A stretch of DNA of 64,000 nucleotides from CAVWGP01 sp963754645 (lineage in GTDB: Bacteria; Pseudomonadota; Alphaproteobacteria; Bin65): NCBI GenBank assembly GCA_963754645.1, contig CAVWGP010000006.1, positions 62,001 through 126,000 on the forward strand. Reading direction: 5' to 3'. Position numbers and translations under genes: made by a program. The notes under the pieces are model-generated. The model was not told the origin of the DNA and ran no database searches. It saw only the letters and a program-made list of their open reading frames with translations. Positions 9,017-18,010 of the stretch are shown here, in pieces. Each line of letters starts with the position of its first letter. Position 1 is the stretch's first letter.

Positions 9017-10375
9017 CTATTCACACACGACCGGGCGACCAGCCATCATCCGATCATAGACCGCCTCGAATTGTTCGGCGCACGCATCGGCCGAATGCCA
9101 TTTGAGCGCAAAATCGCGGCTGGCCTTGCCAATTTGCTCGCGCTTCCTTCGGTCAACGGCAAGACTCTTAAGGACGTCATATATTGTTTCCTCCGTGGCC
9201 GATATCAAAGGACATTCTTCGATGCTTTGCAATTGCCGGCCGCCCACCGGCTCATAGATCATGCGGCAAATCGTTGGCTTGCCCAGCATCATACCCTCGC
9301 GCGCGCTCGCGCCGTAGCGGCCGTAATTGAGTTGGTCGACGATAATATCGCATTGCAGTTGATGGTAACGCACGTCTGTACTGTCAATTCCTGTAACAAA
9401 ATGGAGGCGGACAGGAATGCCCTCGCTTTGTAGCCGATCGATAGCAGAAATGACCGCCTGCGTTCCCTTGATATTCTGAGTTCCTCTCGTTCGCGCGGAA
9501 TATTCGCCGACGCCGTGGCACACGAGTAGCTCGCCTGGTTCGCGTTTCAGTCGAAACTCGTCCGGAATTGCCATTGCAGGATCCCAATACTCCGGATCTA
9601 GCGCCGAGGTCAGCGGCTCGCGATAGACTTTCGGCAAGTCGCCCTGAAGATCGAGCGCGGGCGTCGCATCGGTAGCGATCAAATCGCAGAGCAACCGGAC
9701 CTTCTGGCCCCAGGCTAAGTTGCGCCTGTCGCTGCAAACTGCCGGATTGTCGCGCCAAACGCACTTATTGCAGGCGCCACTCCAGGCGCGGACGGCCGAT
9801 TGCGCCGCTCCGTCATTGCAGCCCGACACCGTGTAGCCGATTCGCATGCCCTGTCGCTTGAGGTCAAAAAAGTCCCACGGTATTTCTTCGAAGTCAGCGG
9901 AATAGTCATGCCGGGCCGGAAAAAAAGACATGTTGCCCCGTCCGTAGAAATGAAGCATTCGAAACCGACTAGGAAGCGCAGCGACGAACTCAGAAATCTT
10001 AGCAAGATACCGTTCGGGATCCTCATCCCACAGCTCGATGTCAGCGCCGTGAGAATATTTTGTGTATGCGCTGTGTGGGCCGTAGACATCGACAGATACC
10101 GCGTCCCATCCGCGCTTGCGCAACGCTTTCGCCAGATATAGGAAATTGTAGTATGCATTATGCAGGAATACGATACTGCGGCGAGTATTTCCATCCTGCG
10201 AACCGAGAGCACCCGAGCCTGCCACAGCAGCCTGGAGGCTAGAGTTCCCGCGGGACTCCAGGTCAAGCAGCCTTTGGGTCCATACGACACTGAGTGGCCC
10301 GAGTTCAAGGCTCTTCCCGCTTCGCAAACGATTTGCGAATCGGCGCAGGTAGTAGTTGAACGGGCGCCGCGTCAT
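9017..10375 (-). CDS. Glycosyltransferase (GT-B, group 1-like) with an internal cysteine cluster
   Basis: The 452-residue protein has a Rossmann-like N-terminal half (IVFLHNAYYNFLYLAKALR) and a C-terminal half typical of GT-B enzymes: LLVCHGVGEYS starts the second domain, and DQLNYGRYGASAREGMMLGKP matches the region where GT4 enzymes carry the nucleotide-binding acidic residue. In the middle SGACNKC followed by AVC gives a CxxC-x(7)-C group after a YTVSGCNDG loop, perhaps binding zinc. It likely adds one sugar of the surface polysaccharide at the cytoplasmic face. It shares overall plan with the glycosyltransferases at 10418, 13668 and 16446, suggesting an expanded family. Donor and acceptor are unknown. 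Confidence 0.7.
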   Translation of the reverse strand: MTRRPFNYYLRRFANRLRSGKSLELGPLSVVWTQRLLDLESRGNSSLQAAVAGSGALGSQDGNTRRSIVFLHNAYYNFLYLAKALRKRGWDAVSVDVYGPHSAYTKYSHGADIELWDEDPERYLAKISEFVAALPSRFRMLHFYGRGNMSFFPARHDYSADFEEIPWDFFDLKRQGMRIGYTVSGCNDGAAQSAVRAWSGACNKCVWRDNPAVCSDRRNLAWGQKVRLLCDLIATDATPALDLQGDLPKVYREPLTSALDPEYWDPAMAIPDEFRLKREPGELLVCHGVGEYSARTRGTQNIKGTQAVISAIDRLQSEGIPVRLHFVTGIDSTDVRYHQLQCDIIVDQLNYGRYGASAREGMMLGKPTICRMIYEPVGGRQLQSIEECPLISATEETIYDVLKSLAVDRRKREQIGKASRDFALKWHSADACAEQFEAVYDRMMAGRPVVCE

Positions 10376-10417
10376 TGCCGCTGCGCGGCAGCAAGTGGAT
10401 GAAAAAGGTTTAACAAA

Positions 10418-11644
10418 TCAAGTCGGCTCACCGCGCCAAATCTTGCGATACACCGCGTCGAATAGATATTCGGCGGCACGATAGGAATGACGTTTCTCGG
10501 CATATGCGCGGTTTGCCTGGCCAAGCGCTTGCCATTCCGCACGACGACCCAAGAGATCGCGCAGCGTCGATTCTATGGTTTCTGGTGTCGCCGGTATCGC
10601 CGGGCATTCCGCCAAATACGAGTAGCGGGCAAACAGCCGATAATGCGGCTCGGCGTGCTCGATGCCGGTGACGACAATCTTCCCAAGCGCCATTCCCTCG
10701 ATTGCAGTCAGAGCATAGCCAAATACGAGCTGGTCGACAAGAATATCGGCCGCCGCTATTCGCGCGATCGCCTCGACGTTGCTGACGCGCTCGATTAGAT
10801 CGAGCTCGACCTTGATTCCCTCACTGCGAAGCTTTTCGACGGATGAAATCAAGAATTCGCTGCCTTTCGCCCCGCGATGGTTCGGCGCGTGGGCGATCCG
10901 AACAATCCCCGTCTGGCGCGGTGGCACCGGTCTGATGGCCTCGGTGTCAATCGGATACCACACCAGCGGAAGCACATCCCAGCGAGGCAAGTTCTCGATA
11001 TGCACCAGGCAGCCAACCACGCAATCTGCCGCGCGAGCGACGCGGCGGACTCGGCGCTCAATAAAAGCGCATTTCCGGCCCAGCGCCGGATAGTTCAGGA
11101 GCAAGGCATGCCGCCAAGCCGGGTCTGTCACTCGATCGAGCACAAAAGCGTCGGCGCCATAAGCCGCTATGACGAGGCGCCGGCCCGCAAGTCGAATCAG
11201 CCACGGTTCGCACCAAGCAAGTCCGGTGCGGCGCAGTACGCCGCCGTCGAAGAATTGATGAAAAATATCGTAGCGGACCAGCGCCCACACGAAAAATCCG
11301 AACGCGATGAAACTGTCCCGCAAGTAGGCGACGGGTTCGGGCAGCTTGGTTTTGCCGAAAGCCAAGTGATCAAAATCGGTTTCATCGGTTCCGGCATAAA
11401 GTTCGGTAACGGCACTCTCGCTTACATAGCCCGCTGCCCTTAGCGCTCGCGATGTGTAGGTCAGGGAGCGCAGCGGCGCGCCGCACCACAAGAGCCTGGG
11501 CTTTCGCGCTGGTTTCTCTCGGCGTCCGATTTGCGCCACAACGATGCCACCAAGAGCCAGCAGCAAGCCGACCGGCATAGCGACAAAGTCGAGACCCATG
11601 CGGCCGATTCGTCGAATTGTGGCTCGGGATGCGAACGCCGGCAC
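10418..11644 (-). CDS. Glycosyltransferase (GT-B, group 1-like)
   Basis: The 408-residue protein has a hydrophobic N-terminal segment (residues about 18-40, MPVGLLLALGGIVVAQI) that could anchor it to the membrane. The body looks like a GT-B enzyme, with RIAHAPNHRGAKGSEFLI opening the second domain and DILVDQLVFGYALTAIEGMALGK where the donor-binding acidic residue is expected. The gene lies 5 bases from the epimerase gene upstream and 42 bases from the next glycosyltransferase, clearly within one transcription unit. The sugar it transfers cannot be inferred. Confidence 0.7.
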   Translation of the reverse strand: MPAFASRATIRRIGRMGLDFVAMPVGLLLALGGIVVAQIGRREKPARKPRLLWCGAPLRSLTYTSRALRAAGYVSESAVTELYAGTDETDFDHLAFGKTKLPEPVAYLRDSFIAFGFFVWALVRYDIFHQFFDGGVLRRTGLAWCEPWLIRLAGRRLVIAAYGADAFVLDRVTDPAWRHALLLNYPALGRKCAFIERRVRRVARAADCVVGCLVHIENLPRWDVLPLVWYPIDTEAIRPVPPRQTGIVRIAHAPNHRGAKGSEFLISSVEKLRSEGIKVELDLIERVSNVEAIARIAAADILVDQLVFGYALTAIEGMALGKIVVTGIEHAEPHYRLFARYSYLAECPAIPATPETIESTLRDLLGRRAEWQALGQANRAYAEKRHSYRAAEYLFDAVYRKIWRGEPT

Positions 11645-11649
11645 GCCGG

Positions 11650-12516
11650 CTAGCTCGAAAGTTGAAAGGCTGCGCGAATGCCTTCGCGCATCGGCCTGAA
11701 CGTACTGAGGTCGTAGCGCGCGGCGAGTTGCGCTAGATTCGGCCTGATTACAATCGGCGTCTCATTCGGGCGCACCTCGAAAATCGGTGCGCGACCAAGG
11801 GCGGCGCCGATCGCTTCCGCGAGCGCGCGCAGGCAAACGACTTCAGGTGTCGCGACATTGATCGTCCCATCCCATCCCTCGTCAATCGCGGTTATGATCA
11901 GGTCGACCGCGTCGTCGACATGGGCCAGGGGCAGACAAAGGCCGTTCTCGCGGCCCGCCAGAGTCACGGCCCGCCCCGACCGAATTCTTTCGTGCAAGTC
12001 GGGAACGAGGCGGTCGCGCTGGTTCGGTCCGTAGAGCGCGAACATTCGCATCACGCAGACACCCACCAAATCCGAATACGGTTTCAAAAGTGTTTCAGCG
12101 GCGAGCTTGGTTGCAGCGTAATAACTGCGCGGCGCAACAGAGTCGGACTCGGCGAGATTGCCATTAAACGGCTCATAAACTGTGCCGGTGGATGTAAAAA
12201 GAAATTTTCGCACTCCAGCCTCGTAAGCATAGTCGATCAGCTCGGCGGTGCTTGCGACATTCACCCGAAACATGTCGCCCGCGCTGCTCGGAAAGTCCTT
12301 GTAGCGCACCGACTGCGCGAGGTGGATAATCGCGTCCAATTTGGTTGGCAATCGTTTGCGGTCGAGCGGCTGGCTTAGATCGAGATCGAGCCATTCCATG
12401 GATGCATTCAATTCGGCCCGTTGCCTCGCTGCGGCAATTACTTCATGGCGAACCGCCAGCTTGGCGCCAAGCCGCAGGCCAAGGAACCCCGAAGCGCCGG
12501 TCAAAAGAATACGCAT
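11650..12516 (-). CDS. NAD-dependent epimerase/dehydratase (extended SDR)
   Basis: The 288-residue protein starts MRILLTGASGFLGLRLGAKL, a glycine-rich NAD(P)-binding loop. FTSTGTVYEP supplies the Ser/Thr region and SYYAATKLAAE the Tyr-x3-Lys catalytic pair (YxxxK read as YAATK). It probably epimerises, reduces or dehydrates a nucleotide sugar for the polysaccharide. At 288 residues it is shorter than full UDP-galactose 4-epimerases (about 330). It sits 3 bases after the methyltransferase stop and 5 bases before the glycosyltransferase, so translation is probably coupled. Confidence 0.75.
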   Translation of the reverse strand: MRILLTGASGFLGLRLGAKLAVRHEVIAAARQRAELNASMEWLDLDLSQPLDRKRLPTKLDAIIHLAQSVRYKDFPSSAGDMFRVNVASTAELIDYAYEAGVRKFLFTSTGTVYEPFNGNLAESDSVAPRSYYAATKLAAETLLKPYSDLVGVCVMRMFALYGPNQRDRLVPDLHERIRSGRAVTLAGRENGLCLPLAHVDDAVDLIITAIDEGWDGTINVATPEVVCLRALAEAIGAALGRAPIFEVRPNETPIVIRPNLAQLAARYDLSTFRPMREGIRAAFQLSS

Positions 12517-12519
12517 CGG

Positions 12520-13650
12520 CTAACGCGCCGATTTCGCCAGCAAGACGGAGAGGCCGTTTGGATTAGCGTCGTTGAACACGTAGTTCTCGACCGTCAGTGC
12601 CCGCAGCCAGCCTTCGACTTCTTCGCGCGTGTGTTGCCAAGCATCGTGCGGATGATACCAATCGAAATTGACCATGTTGTTGGTCTCGAAGTCGAACGCC
12701 TCGTTCCAGAAGCATTTCATGATTCCGTAGTAAATCAGTCGTTGAACATTGTGCGTGCCGGACGGAATTCCGAGAATTTCAATCGGCTTGGTCAATGTCA
12801 CCTTGGAACCCAGGCGCGACAGCTCGCGCGCCAATTCCGTGAGCGGCTCGCACGCGGCATAGCACTCCTCGGGCGTTAACTTCGTGAAACGCTCGCGAAT
12901 GTAGCGGTCCGTGAACGCCCGCACCGGGCCCATCTGCTTGTAGACGTAGAAGAAGAACGTTCCGCCCGGCGACAGTTTTCGGAACAGGGCTTCGACCGCC
13001 TTCCGCGTATCGGGCGTGTGATGCAGGACGCCATCGGCGATGATGAGATCGAAGCTTTCATCGTCGAACGGCGCCGCCATGAGATCGGCTTGAACCACGC
13101 CGACCGCGGGATAATCGCGCGTGTTCTCATAGACCGTGCGTGCCGCGTCCGATATGTCTAGCGCAAAAACTTCGCTTGCCCCGGCCTCCGCTATAAACGC
13201 CGTGTTGAACCCGGACCCTGGGCCGACTTCAAGCACCCGGCGCCGGCCGGCGTAGAATTTTTTCAATGCGGCAAGGTCGGCCAACCCGAATTTCTTGCAG
13301 TACCAGTCGAATAGAAACTCCTTGTGCGCCGGCTCGAACCCATAGCGCCGGAAGCGGCGCCACTTGTCCGAGAAAGTCTTCGTGGTGACGGATTGGCTCG
13401 TGCCGGTCGGCGTGGCATTCGCTTCACAGACCGGCAAAGCGTGGCGGGCGGCAAATTCGGAATGCCGGGGCCGCAGCGCGCCGACGAGAAAACACGGAAG
13501 GCCGTCCTCAATCGGGTACCAATAGCCGTCAGGCGCCCACAACACCGCTTCGCGGATATCGTCGCCGTCCTGCAGGAACACCTGCAATCGAAGCGGTCCG
13601 GTATGCCCCGGACGCGGGTCTCTCAATCGGGCAATGTGATCGTGGCGCAA
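12520..13650 (-). CDS. Class I SAM-dependent methyltransferase (TTG start)
   Basis: VLEVGPGSGFNTAFIAEAGA is the S-adenosylmethionine-binding loop, and FDLIIADGVLHHTPD and FRKLSPGGTFFFY are the following conserved strands. An N-terminal region of about 90 residues resembles the small Trm112-like domain seen before such methyltransferases, but lacks its cysteines. The frame stays open further upstream inside the neighbouring glycosyltransferase gene, so I chose the TTG at 13650: it begins RHDHIARLRDP, has AGGA 8 bases upstream and avoids a long overlap. The product is about 376 residues. It may methylate a sugar of the chain; end-capping methylation is common in ABC-exported O-chains, but that role is inference. 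Confidence 0.75.
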   Translation of the reverse strand: MRHDHIARLRDPRPGHTGPLRLQVFLQDGDDIREAVLWAPDGYWYPIEDGLPCFLVGALRPRHSEFAARHALPVCEANATPTGTSQSVTTKTFSDKWRRFRRYGFEPAHKEFLFDWYCKKFGLADLAALKKFYAGRRRVLEVGPGSGFNTAFIAEAGASEVFALDISDAARTVYENTRDYPAVGVVQADLMAAPFDDESFDLIIADGVLHHTPDTRKAVEALFRKLSPGGTFFFYVYKQMGPVRAFTDRYIRERFTKLTPEECYAACEPLTELARELSRLGSKVTLTKPIEILGIPSGTHNVQRLIYYGIMKCFWNEAFDFETNNMVNFDWYHPHDAWQHTREEVEGWLRALTVENYVFNDANPNGLSVLLAKSAR

Positions 13651-13667
13651 ACGACAGTTCCTATCGG

Positions 13668-15230
13668 CTATGTTGATGCTGGCGCCGGCGATAGGATACG
13701 CCGATATGCGGCGGCCTGCAGCGCGACGGTGCGCTCGGCGGAGTGGCACATGTCGATCCACTCGGCCGCGGCGGCCCCCAATGCAGCACGATCGTCCCGA
13801 TCTTGGGCAATCTCCGCCAACCGTGCCGCGATGTCGCGATCCGTTGCGGCATCGAGAACAGGCGGGCGTTGTCCGAAGAACCGATCGTGCGTCGGTCCAT
13901 CCATCGCCATCACGACGCGCCGCCCAAGCGCCATCGCCTCGAAGCTGACGCCCGCGATGCTGGACAGCACGAATTGATCGGCGACGGCATGGCTCAAGAG
14001 ATATTGCTGCCAAAGCTGCTTCTTGTTGAGAAGCGGCACCCATTCGATCCGGTCGGCAATGCCGAGCTCGCGCGCAAGACTCCGCGACGCCTCGACATCT
14101 GCTCCCCAATCGACCATGAGCAAGCGAAGATCAACGCCGTTCGCAGCAGCTTCGGCGGCGCCCCGCAGCAGGCGGTCGTTTCCCTTTTGCATACTCGCCG
14201 GATGCGAGCGCCAATGTTGCCGAGCGGGGTGAAAAATCCGGATCGGCCCGCCCTTCGGCGGGCGAAGCTCCGTATTCTGCTTCGCATAGGTCCGCAGCTT
14301 GTCACTGTCGAAAGCATGCGGCAGGCAAACCTGCCGTTCCGACGCAATGCCGAGCCGCTCTGCGGCGTGCAAATTATCGACGTTTGTGATGAAGACGATC
14401 GGCGCAGTACGATACGTCAATGCGCATAGCCGGCCCTGACCGGAAGCTTCAAACGGAACTTCGCGAAGCGTGCCGTGCTCGTACGCCGTCCAGTTGTCAA
14501 GTCGCGACATCATCGGGTACGCGCCCGCCGTCGCGTAGGCTTGCACGATATCGAAATGTCCCATGAGGGCTGAATAGCTCGCTAGATCCGTCAGCACCGG
14601 CGCCAGATCTGCATCGACGAGACGATCCGCGCGGCTGGGAAACAAGCGATCAAACTCAGCGCAGGCCGGGTGCGTTCGGGAGGGCGGCGCGGAGCAACCC
14701 GGCCCCGCATCGAGCGTGCGCGGCCGGGAATGACGGCGCACAGCCGTTACAGCGCGACGAGCGGCAACGGCCAAGGGGTGACGGCGTACGCGCGCCCAGC
14801 GCGCGGCCTCCAATCCACGCCATAGCGCCGCGGCCCGCCATTTGGCGCCCGATACGGCAGCGCTGAGGTAGGCTTGGCAAAGCGGCAGCGGCCCTTGGGC
14901 AAACCAGCGCGGACGGACGAAGCCCTTAAGATCGACGCCCCACCAATCGGGGTAAAGCGGATCGCCGACATCGCCCTCGAGATCTGCGTCCTCCCACTCC
15001 GGACAGGCCGCGACATGATAGTAGCGTGCCGAGATAACGAACGCATCAATGCCAAATCGGCGTTGAATTCGCGCGTTGTTGTAGGCGTTGTTTGCCGTGT
15101 TACCGATGTGGAGAACGCGTAGCGCGCGATTGTGACGTTCTCGAAATCGATCCAGCCAGGCAAAATGCTCGGCATGCCTGCTCGCTCGCTGCATCGAATT
15201 CACCGGGCCGTGCAGGATTGCCGTTGGCAT
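13668..15230 (-). CDS. Glycosyltransferase (GT-B-like)
   Basis: The 520-residue protein begins (after about 35 residues) with LRVLHIGNTANNAYNNARIQ, the first strand and loop of a GT-B N-domain. The C-domain carries RIFHPARQHWRSH, QKGNDRLLRGAAEAAANG and ADQFVLSSIAGVSFEAMALG, typical of GT4-like enzymes (a K-G-x-D phosphate contact, then the donor-binding loop). A basic, probably disordered insert (residues about 130-190) separates the halves. An alternative start at Met13 is possible. It lies between the aminotransferase and the methyltransferase and would add one residue to the chain. Confidence 0.7.
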   Translation of the reverse strand: MPTAILHGPVNSMQRASRHAEHFAWLDRFRERHNRALRVLHIGNTANNAYNNARIQRRFGIDAFVISARYYHVAACPEWEDADLEGDVGDPLYPDWWGVDLKGFVRPRWFAQGPLPLCQAYLSAAVSGAKWRAAALWRGLEAARWARVRRHPLAVAARRAVTAVRRHSRPRTLDAGPGCSAPPSRTHPACAEFDRLFPSRADRLVDADLAPVLTDLASYSALMGHFDIVQAYATAGAYPMMSRLDNWTAYEHGTLREVPFEASGQGRLCALTYRTAPIVFITNVDNLHAAERLGIASERQVCLPHAFDSDKLRTYAKQNTELRPPKGGPIRIFHPARQHWRSHPASMQKGNDRLLRGAAEAAANGVDLRLLMVDWGADVEASRSLARELGIADRIEWVPLLNKKQLWQQYLLSHAVADQFVLSSIAGVSFEAMALGRRVVMAMDGPTHDRFFGQRPPVLDAATDRDIAARLAEIAQDRDDRAALGAAAAEWIDMCHSAERTVALQAAAYRRILSPAPAST

Positions 15231-15248
15231 GTCGGCGATCGGATCGAC

Positions 15249-16439
15249 TTAATCAACCGGCTTTTCCGACAATGCAAAATTCAGCACCACCGCAACAACC
15301 TCTTGGTCCAACTCGGTCATCTCGGGGAAAATCGGAAGAGTGATGGTGGTGTCCTCTGCAGCCGCGGCGGCCGGAAAGTCCTCGGCACGCAAGCTATATT
15401 TCGTCCGGTAGTAGCCGAGCCGATGAACCGCATGGGTGCCTGGCCGGCTTAGTATGCCCGCCTCGGCCATCCGCCGCATGACATGATTTCGGCGCGGTCG
15501 GCCGCCATCGATCACACGGACAACATAGGATTGGTAGGTGTGTCCCGCCACCGATCTGGCGGCGCTCGGCAGGCGTAGATCGATACATTGCGCAAGCAGG
15601 GCATCGTATCGCTCCGCCGCCGCGCGCCTTTCGGCCAAACGGATTTCGAGCTTCTCCATTTGCGCAATGCCGACCGATGCGCCGATGTCTGACAGCCGAT
15701 AGTTGAAACCAACACGCTCGAACGTCGCCATCGTCCAAGGGCCATGCGGCTCGATTTCGGGAGACGGCTGACCCGTGGAGCCGTGATTGCGGAGCGATTG
15801 TAGCCGTGCGGCCAGGGCGTCGTCATTTGTCGATACCAAGCCGCCCTCGCCCGTCGTGACAATCTTACGGGGATGAAACGAAAAGCAGCCGAGCGTGCCC
15901 AATGCGCCGACCGGTCGGCCCTTGTAGGTCGTTCCGATTGCGCAAGCCGCGTCTTCGATCACGGCGAGATTGTGCCGCTGTGCAATAGCGAGGATCGGGT
16001 CCATTTCTGCGGCAAGCCCGAAAAGATGCACGGCGACAATTGCTCGGGTGCGGGGTGTGATGGAGGCCGCAAGCGCGGAAACATCGATATTGAAAGTCTC
16101 CGGATCGATATCGACAAATTTTGCGGCGGCCCCGACATATTCGGCGCAATGGGCCGAGGTCACCCACGTGAATGCAGGGACGAGAACTTCGTCACCAGGG
16201 CCGAGATCGAGCGCACCGGTGGCCAGATGCAGCGCAGCGGTGCACGACGTGCACGCCAACGCATGTTTTGCTCCGTGCCGGCTTGCAACCATAGCCTCGA
16301 AGCGCTCGACCATGGGTCCTTGGGTGACCCAGCCGCTGTCAAGGCATTGCCGCAACAGTGTGACCTCACGCTCGTCGAATGATGGAACGATGATCGGCAT
16401 TGGTCGACGAGAATAATTCGTTGGTCGCTTTTCGGTCAT
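15249..16439 (-). CDS. DegT/DnrJ/EryC1/StrS-family PLP sugar aminotransferase
   Basis: The 396-residue protein has the family's conserved path: FDEREVTLLRQCLDSGWVTQG at the N-terminus, ALACTSCTAALHLATGAL (cofactor phosphate contacts), VIEDAACAIGTTYKGRPVG (Asp contacting the PLP ring) and CFSFHPRKIVTTGEGG, whose Lys forms the Schiff base. It moves an amino group from glutamate to a keto nucleotide sugar. Relatives include PseC, ArnB and DesV. With the GNAT acetyltransferase at 8478 it could give an N-acetylated amino sugar distinct from the one made at 31-34 kb. It is separated from the upstream glycosyltransferase stop by only 6 bases. Confidence 0.88.
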   Translation of the reverse strand: MTEKRPTNYSRRPMPIIVPSFDEREVTLLRQCLDSGWVTQGPMVERFEAMVASRHGAKHALACTSCTAALHLATGALDLGPGDEVLVPAFTWVTSAHCAEYVGAAAKFVDIDPETFNIDVSALAASITPRTRAIVAVHLFGLAAEMDPILAIAQRHNLAVIEDAACAIGTTYKGRPVGALGTLGCFSFHPRKIVTTGEGGLVSTNDDALAARLQSLRNHGSTGQPSPEIEPHGPWTMATFERVGFNYRLSDIGASVGIAQMEKLEIRLAERRAAAERYDALLAQCIDLRLPSAARSVAGHTYQSYVVRVIDGGRPRRNHVMRRMAEAGILSRPGTHAVHRLGYYRTKYSLRAEDFPAAAAAEDTTITLPIFPEMTELDQEVVAVVLNFALSEKPVD

Positions 16440-16445
16440 CGCTCG

Positions 16446-17936
16446 TCAATGCCTGTAATTTGGAAAGGTTGGGGCTGAAGCCAAGCCAACGTCGTGATAG
16501 TGAATTTCTTCCTCGGATAGGTTGGCGTTCAGGGGAGAGCGGTTCCAATCGAATTTGTGCTTGCACGCAACCGCCGCCAACAAGACCGCGTAAGCTTCGC
16601 TCCAACGCGCGCCGCTGTGGCATTCGAGAAACCAGCGTCGATGCGCCGCCGCAGAATCCTCGCGCAGACCCGGCGAGTTCGCGAGGGCGATAATGTGGGA
16701 GGCCACGGATTGCGCGTCCGTCCCCGAGTGCACTGGCATGGACCGGCCATACATTGCCTCATATTGGCCCGTTTCGTAGCGAGCGACGACGGGCAGACCG
16801 CAAGCCATAGCCTCGAGTCCAGCGCTTCCGTAATACCCGAGTGCGAATTGATCCACAAACATGTCTGCGCTGCGCAACCAATCGCGAAGCAGCGCTTTGC
16901 CACCGACCGGCAGGACGATGGTGCGACCGGCAAATCCCCATTCGTGTAATTGTGCGAGAAATAAATCTTTGTCGTCGCCCCAACCGATAATTACGAGACG
17001 CAGCCCGGGAGCTGCTGCGAAAGCCGATCGCAGCGCTTCAAGTAGTAGTTGCTGGCCTTTGTAGAATTCATCGAGCCGTGACGTTGTGAGCACAAAACAA
17101 TCACCGCCGACGCGTTCAATCCATTCAGCGCGCGCCCGGCCTGGCGCCGGACAGTATACGGTCTCGTCGAGAATAAACGGGATTGTGACAAGGTGACGAA
17201 AGCCGAAGCGCCGGGCGTGGGCATAGCTCCACGGATTCGAGGCAAAAAAAATACTCGCCTTCGCAAACGCCGCGCGCTGGGCGCGGCCAAGCGTGTCGTC
17301 GCGCGACGCTTCGTACCAAATGTCGCCACCAATCTGACACGCCGCATAGGGACGACCGGTGAGCATCGCCAGATAGGGGAACTGAGCGGCCATCACGACA
17401 TCGTATCGAGCCAGCTCGCGAATTGTCGGTAAATGCGAAATGAGGCCCCAATAACGCAGCATTGCCCCGGCAGCGGGGGCATTCAGCAAGCGTGACAGAG
17501 CCGGGACGACATCGGGATCGTCCGCGCGGCAAACAACGTTGCCCGGCTCCGACAATTGAATGCCGTGGCGCACCAGGTCGTCCACCGTATGCTTCCCGTC
17601 GGGGAGAATGCCGTCAAAGTGCTCCCAGCCGGGCGAGGACATGATGTAACGGTCGCGCGGATGCAAAATCGTCGTAACATCGTAGCCGTGCCGCCGCATT
17701 GCCTGTGCGCGCATATAAAGGCCGTTCGCGATATTTCCGAAGAAGCCGATGCGTAACAACTTGTCCGCGGCTGCGCTGCGACGCGCCGACTGGATCGCTT
17801 GGTCCGTCGTTTCTCGAATTGCGGCTAAGTTGCGCGGGGTTAACCAAGGATGCCTCCAGGGTGCTGGATCCCAACTGTGCCAGCGATTGCGCGGCGGACG
17901 CCCGAACCAAACGGCCGCTTTCACGGCCGACCGCAA
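16446..17936 (-). CDS. Glycosyltransferase (GT4-like)
   Basis: The 496-residue protein reads LLRIGFFGNIANGLYMRAQAM at the first Rossmann unit, and its C-domain has VLTTSRLDEFYKGQQLLLEAL, RLVIIGWGDDKDLFL and VDQFALGYYGSAGLEAMACGLP. These match the GT4 pattern: an Arg/Lys phosphate contact and an E-x7-E-like loop binding the nucleotide sugar. The N-terminal 60 residues are unusual and basic. It follows the C-methyltransferase-like gene with a 74-base gap, one of the larger gaps in the run. The sugar is unknown. Confidence 0.75.
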   Translation of the reverse strand: MRSAVKAAVWFGRPPRNRWHSWDPAPWRHPWLTPRNLAAIRETTDQAIQSARRSAAADKLLRIGFFGNIANGLYMRAQAMRRHGYDVTTILHPRDRYIMSSPGWEHFDGILPDGKHTVDDLVRHGIQLSEPGNVVCRADDPDVVPALSRLLNAPAAGAMLRYWGLISHLPTIRELARYDVVMAAQFPYLAMLTGRPYAACQIGGDIWYEASRDDTLGRAQRAAFAKASIFFASNPWSYAHARRFGFRHLVTIPFILDETVYCPAPGRARAEWIERVGGDCFVLTTSRLDEFYKGQQLLLEALRSAFAAAPGLRLVIIGWGDDKDLFLAQLHEWGFAGRTIVLPVGGKALLRDWLRSADMFVDQFALGYYGSAGLEAMACGLPVVARYETGQYEAMYGRSMPVHSGTDAQSVASHIIALANSPGLREDSAAAHRRWFLECHSGARWSEAYAVLLAAVACKHKFDWNRSPLNANLSEEEIHYHDVGLASAPTFPNYRH

Positions 17937-18010
17937 AGCCCCGAGTCACCGCAATCCGGAGGCGAATGAGATTGCTCGACTCGCGCGCCAACAAAATCTA
18001 GCACACTCCA

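Noticed and set aside
13651..14109. N-terminal extension of the methyltransferase into the upstream glycosyltransferase gene
   Set aside because: The added residues are a low-complexity Arg/Gly-rich shadow of the other gene; a TTG start with AGGA fits better.
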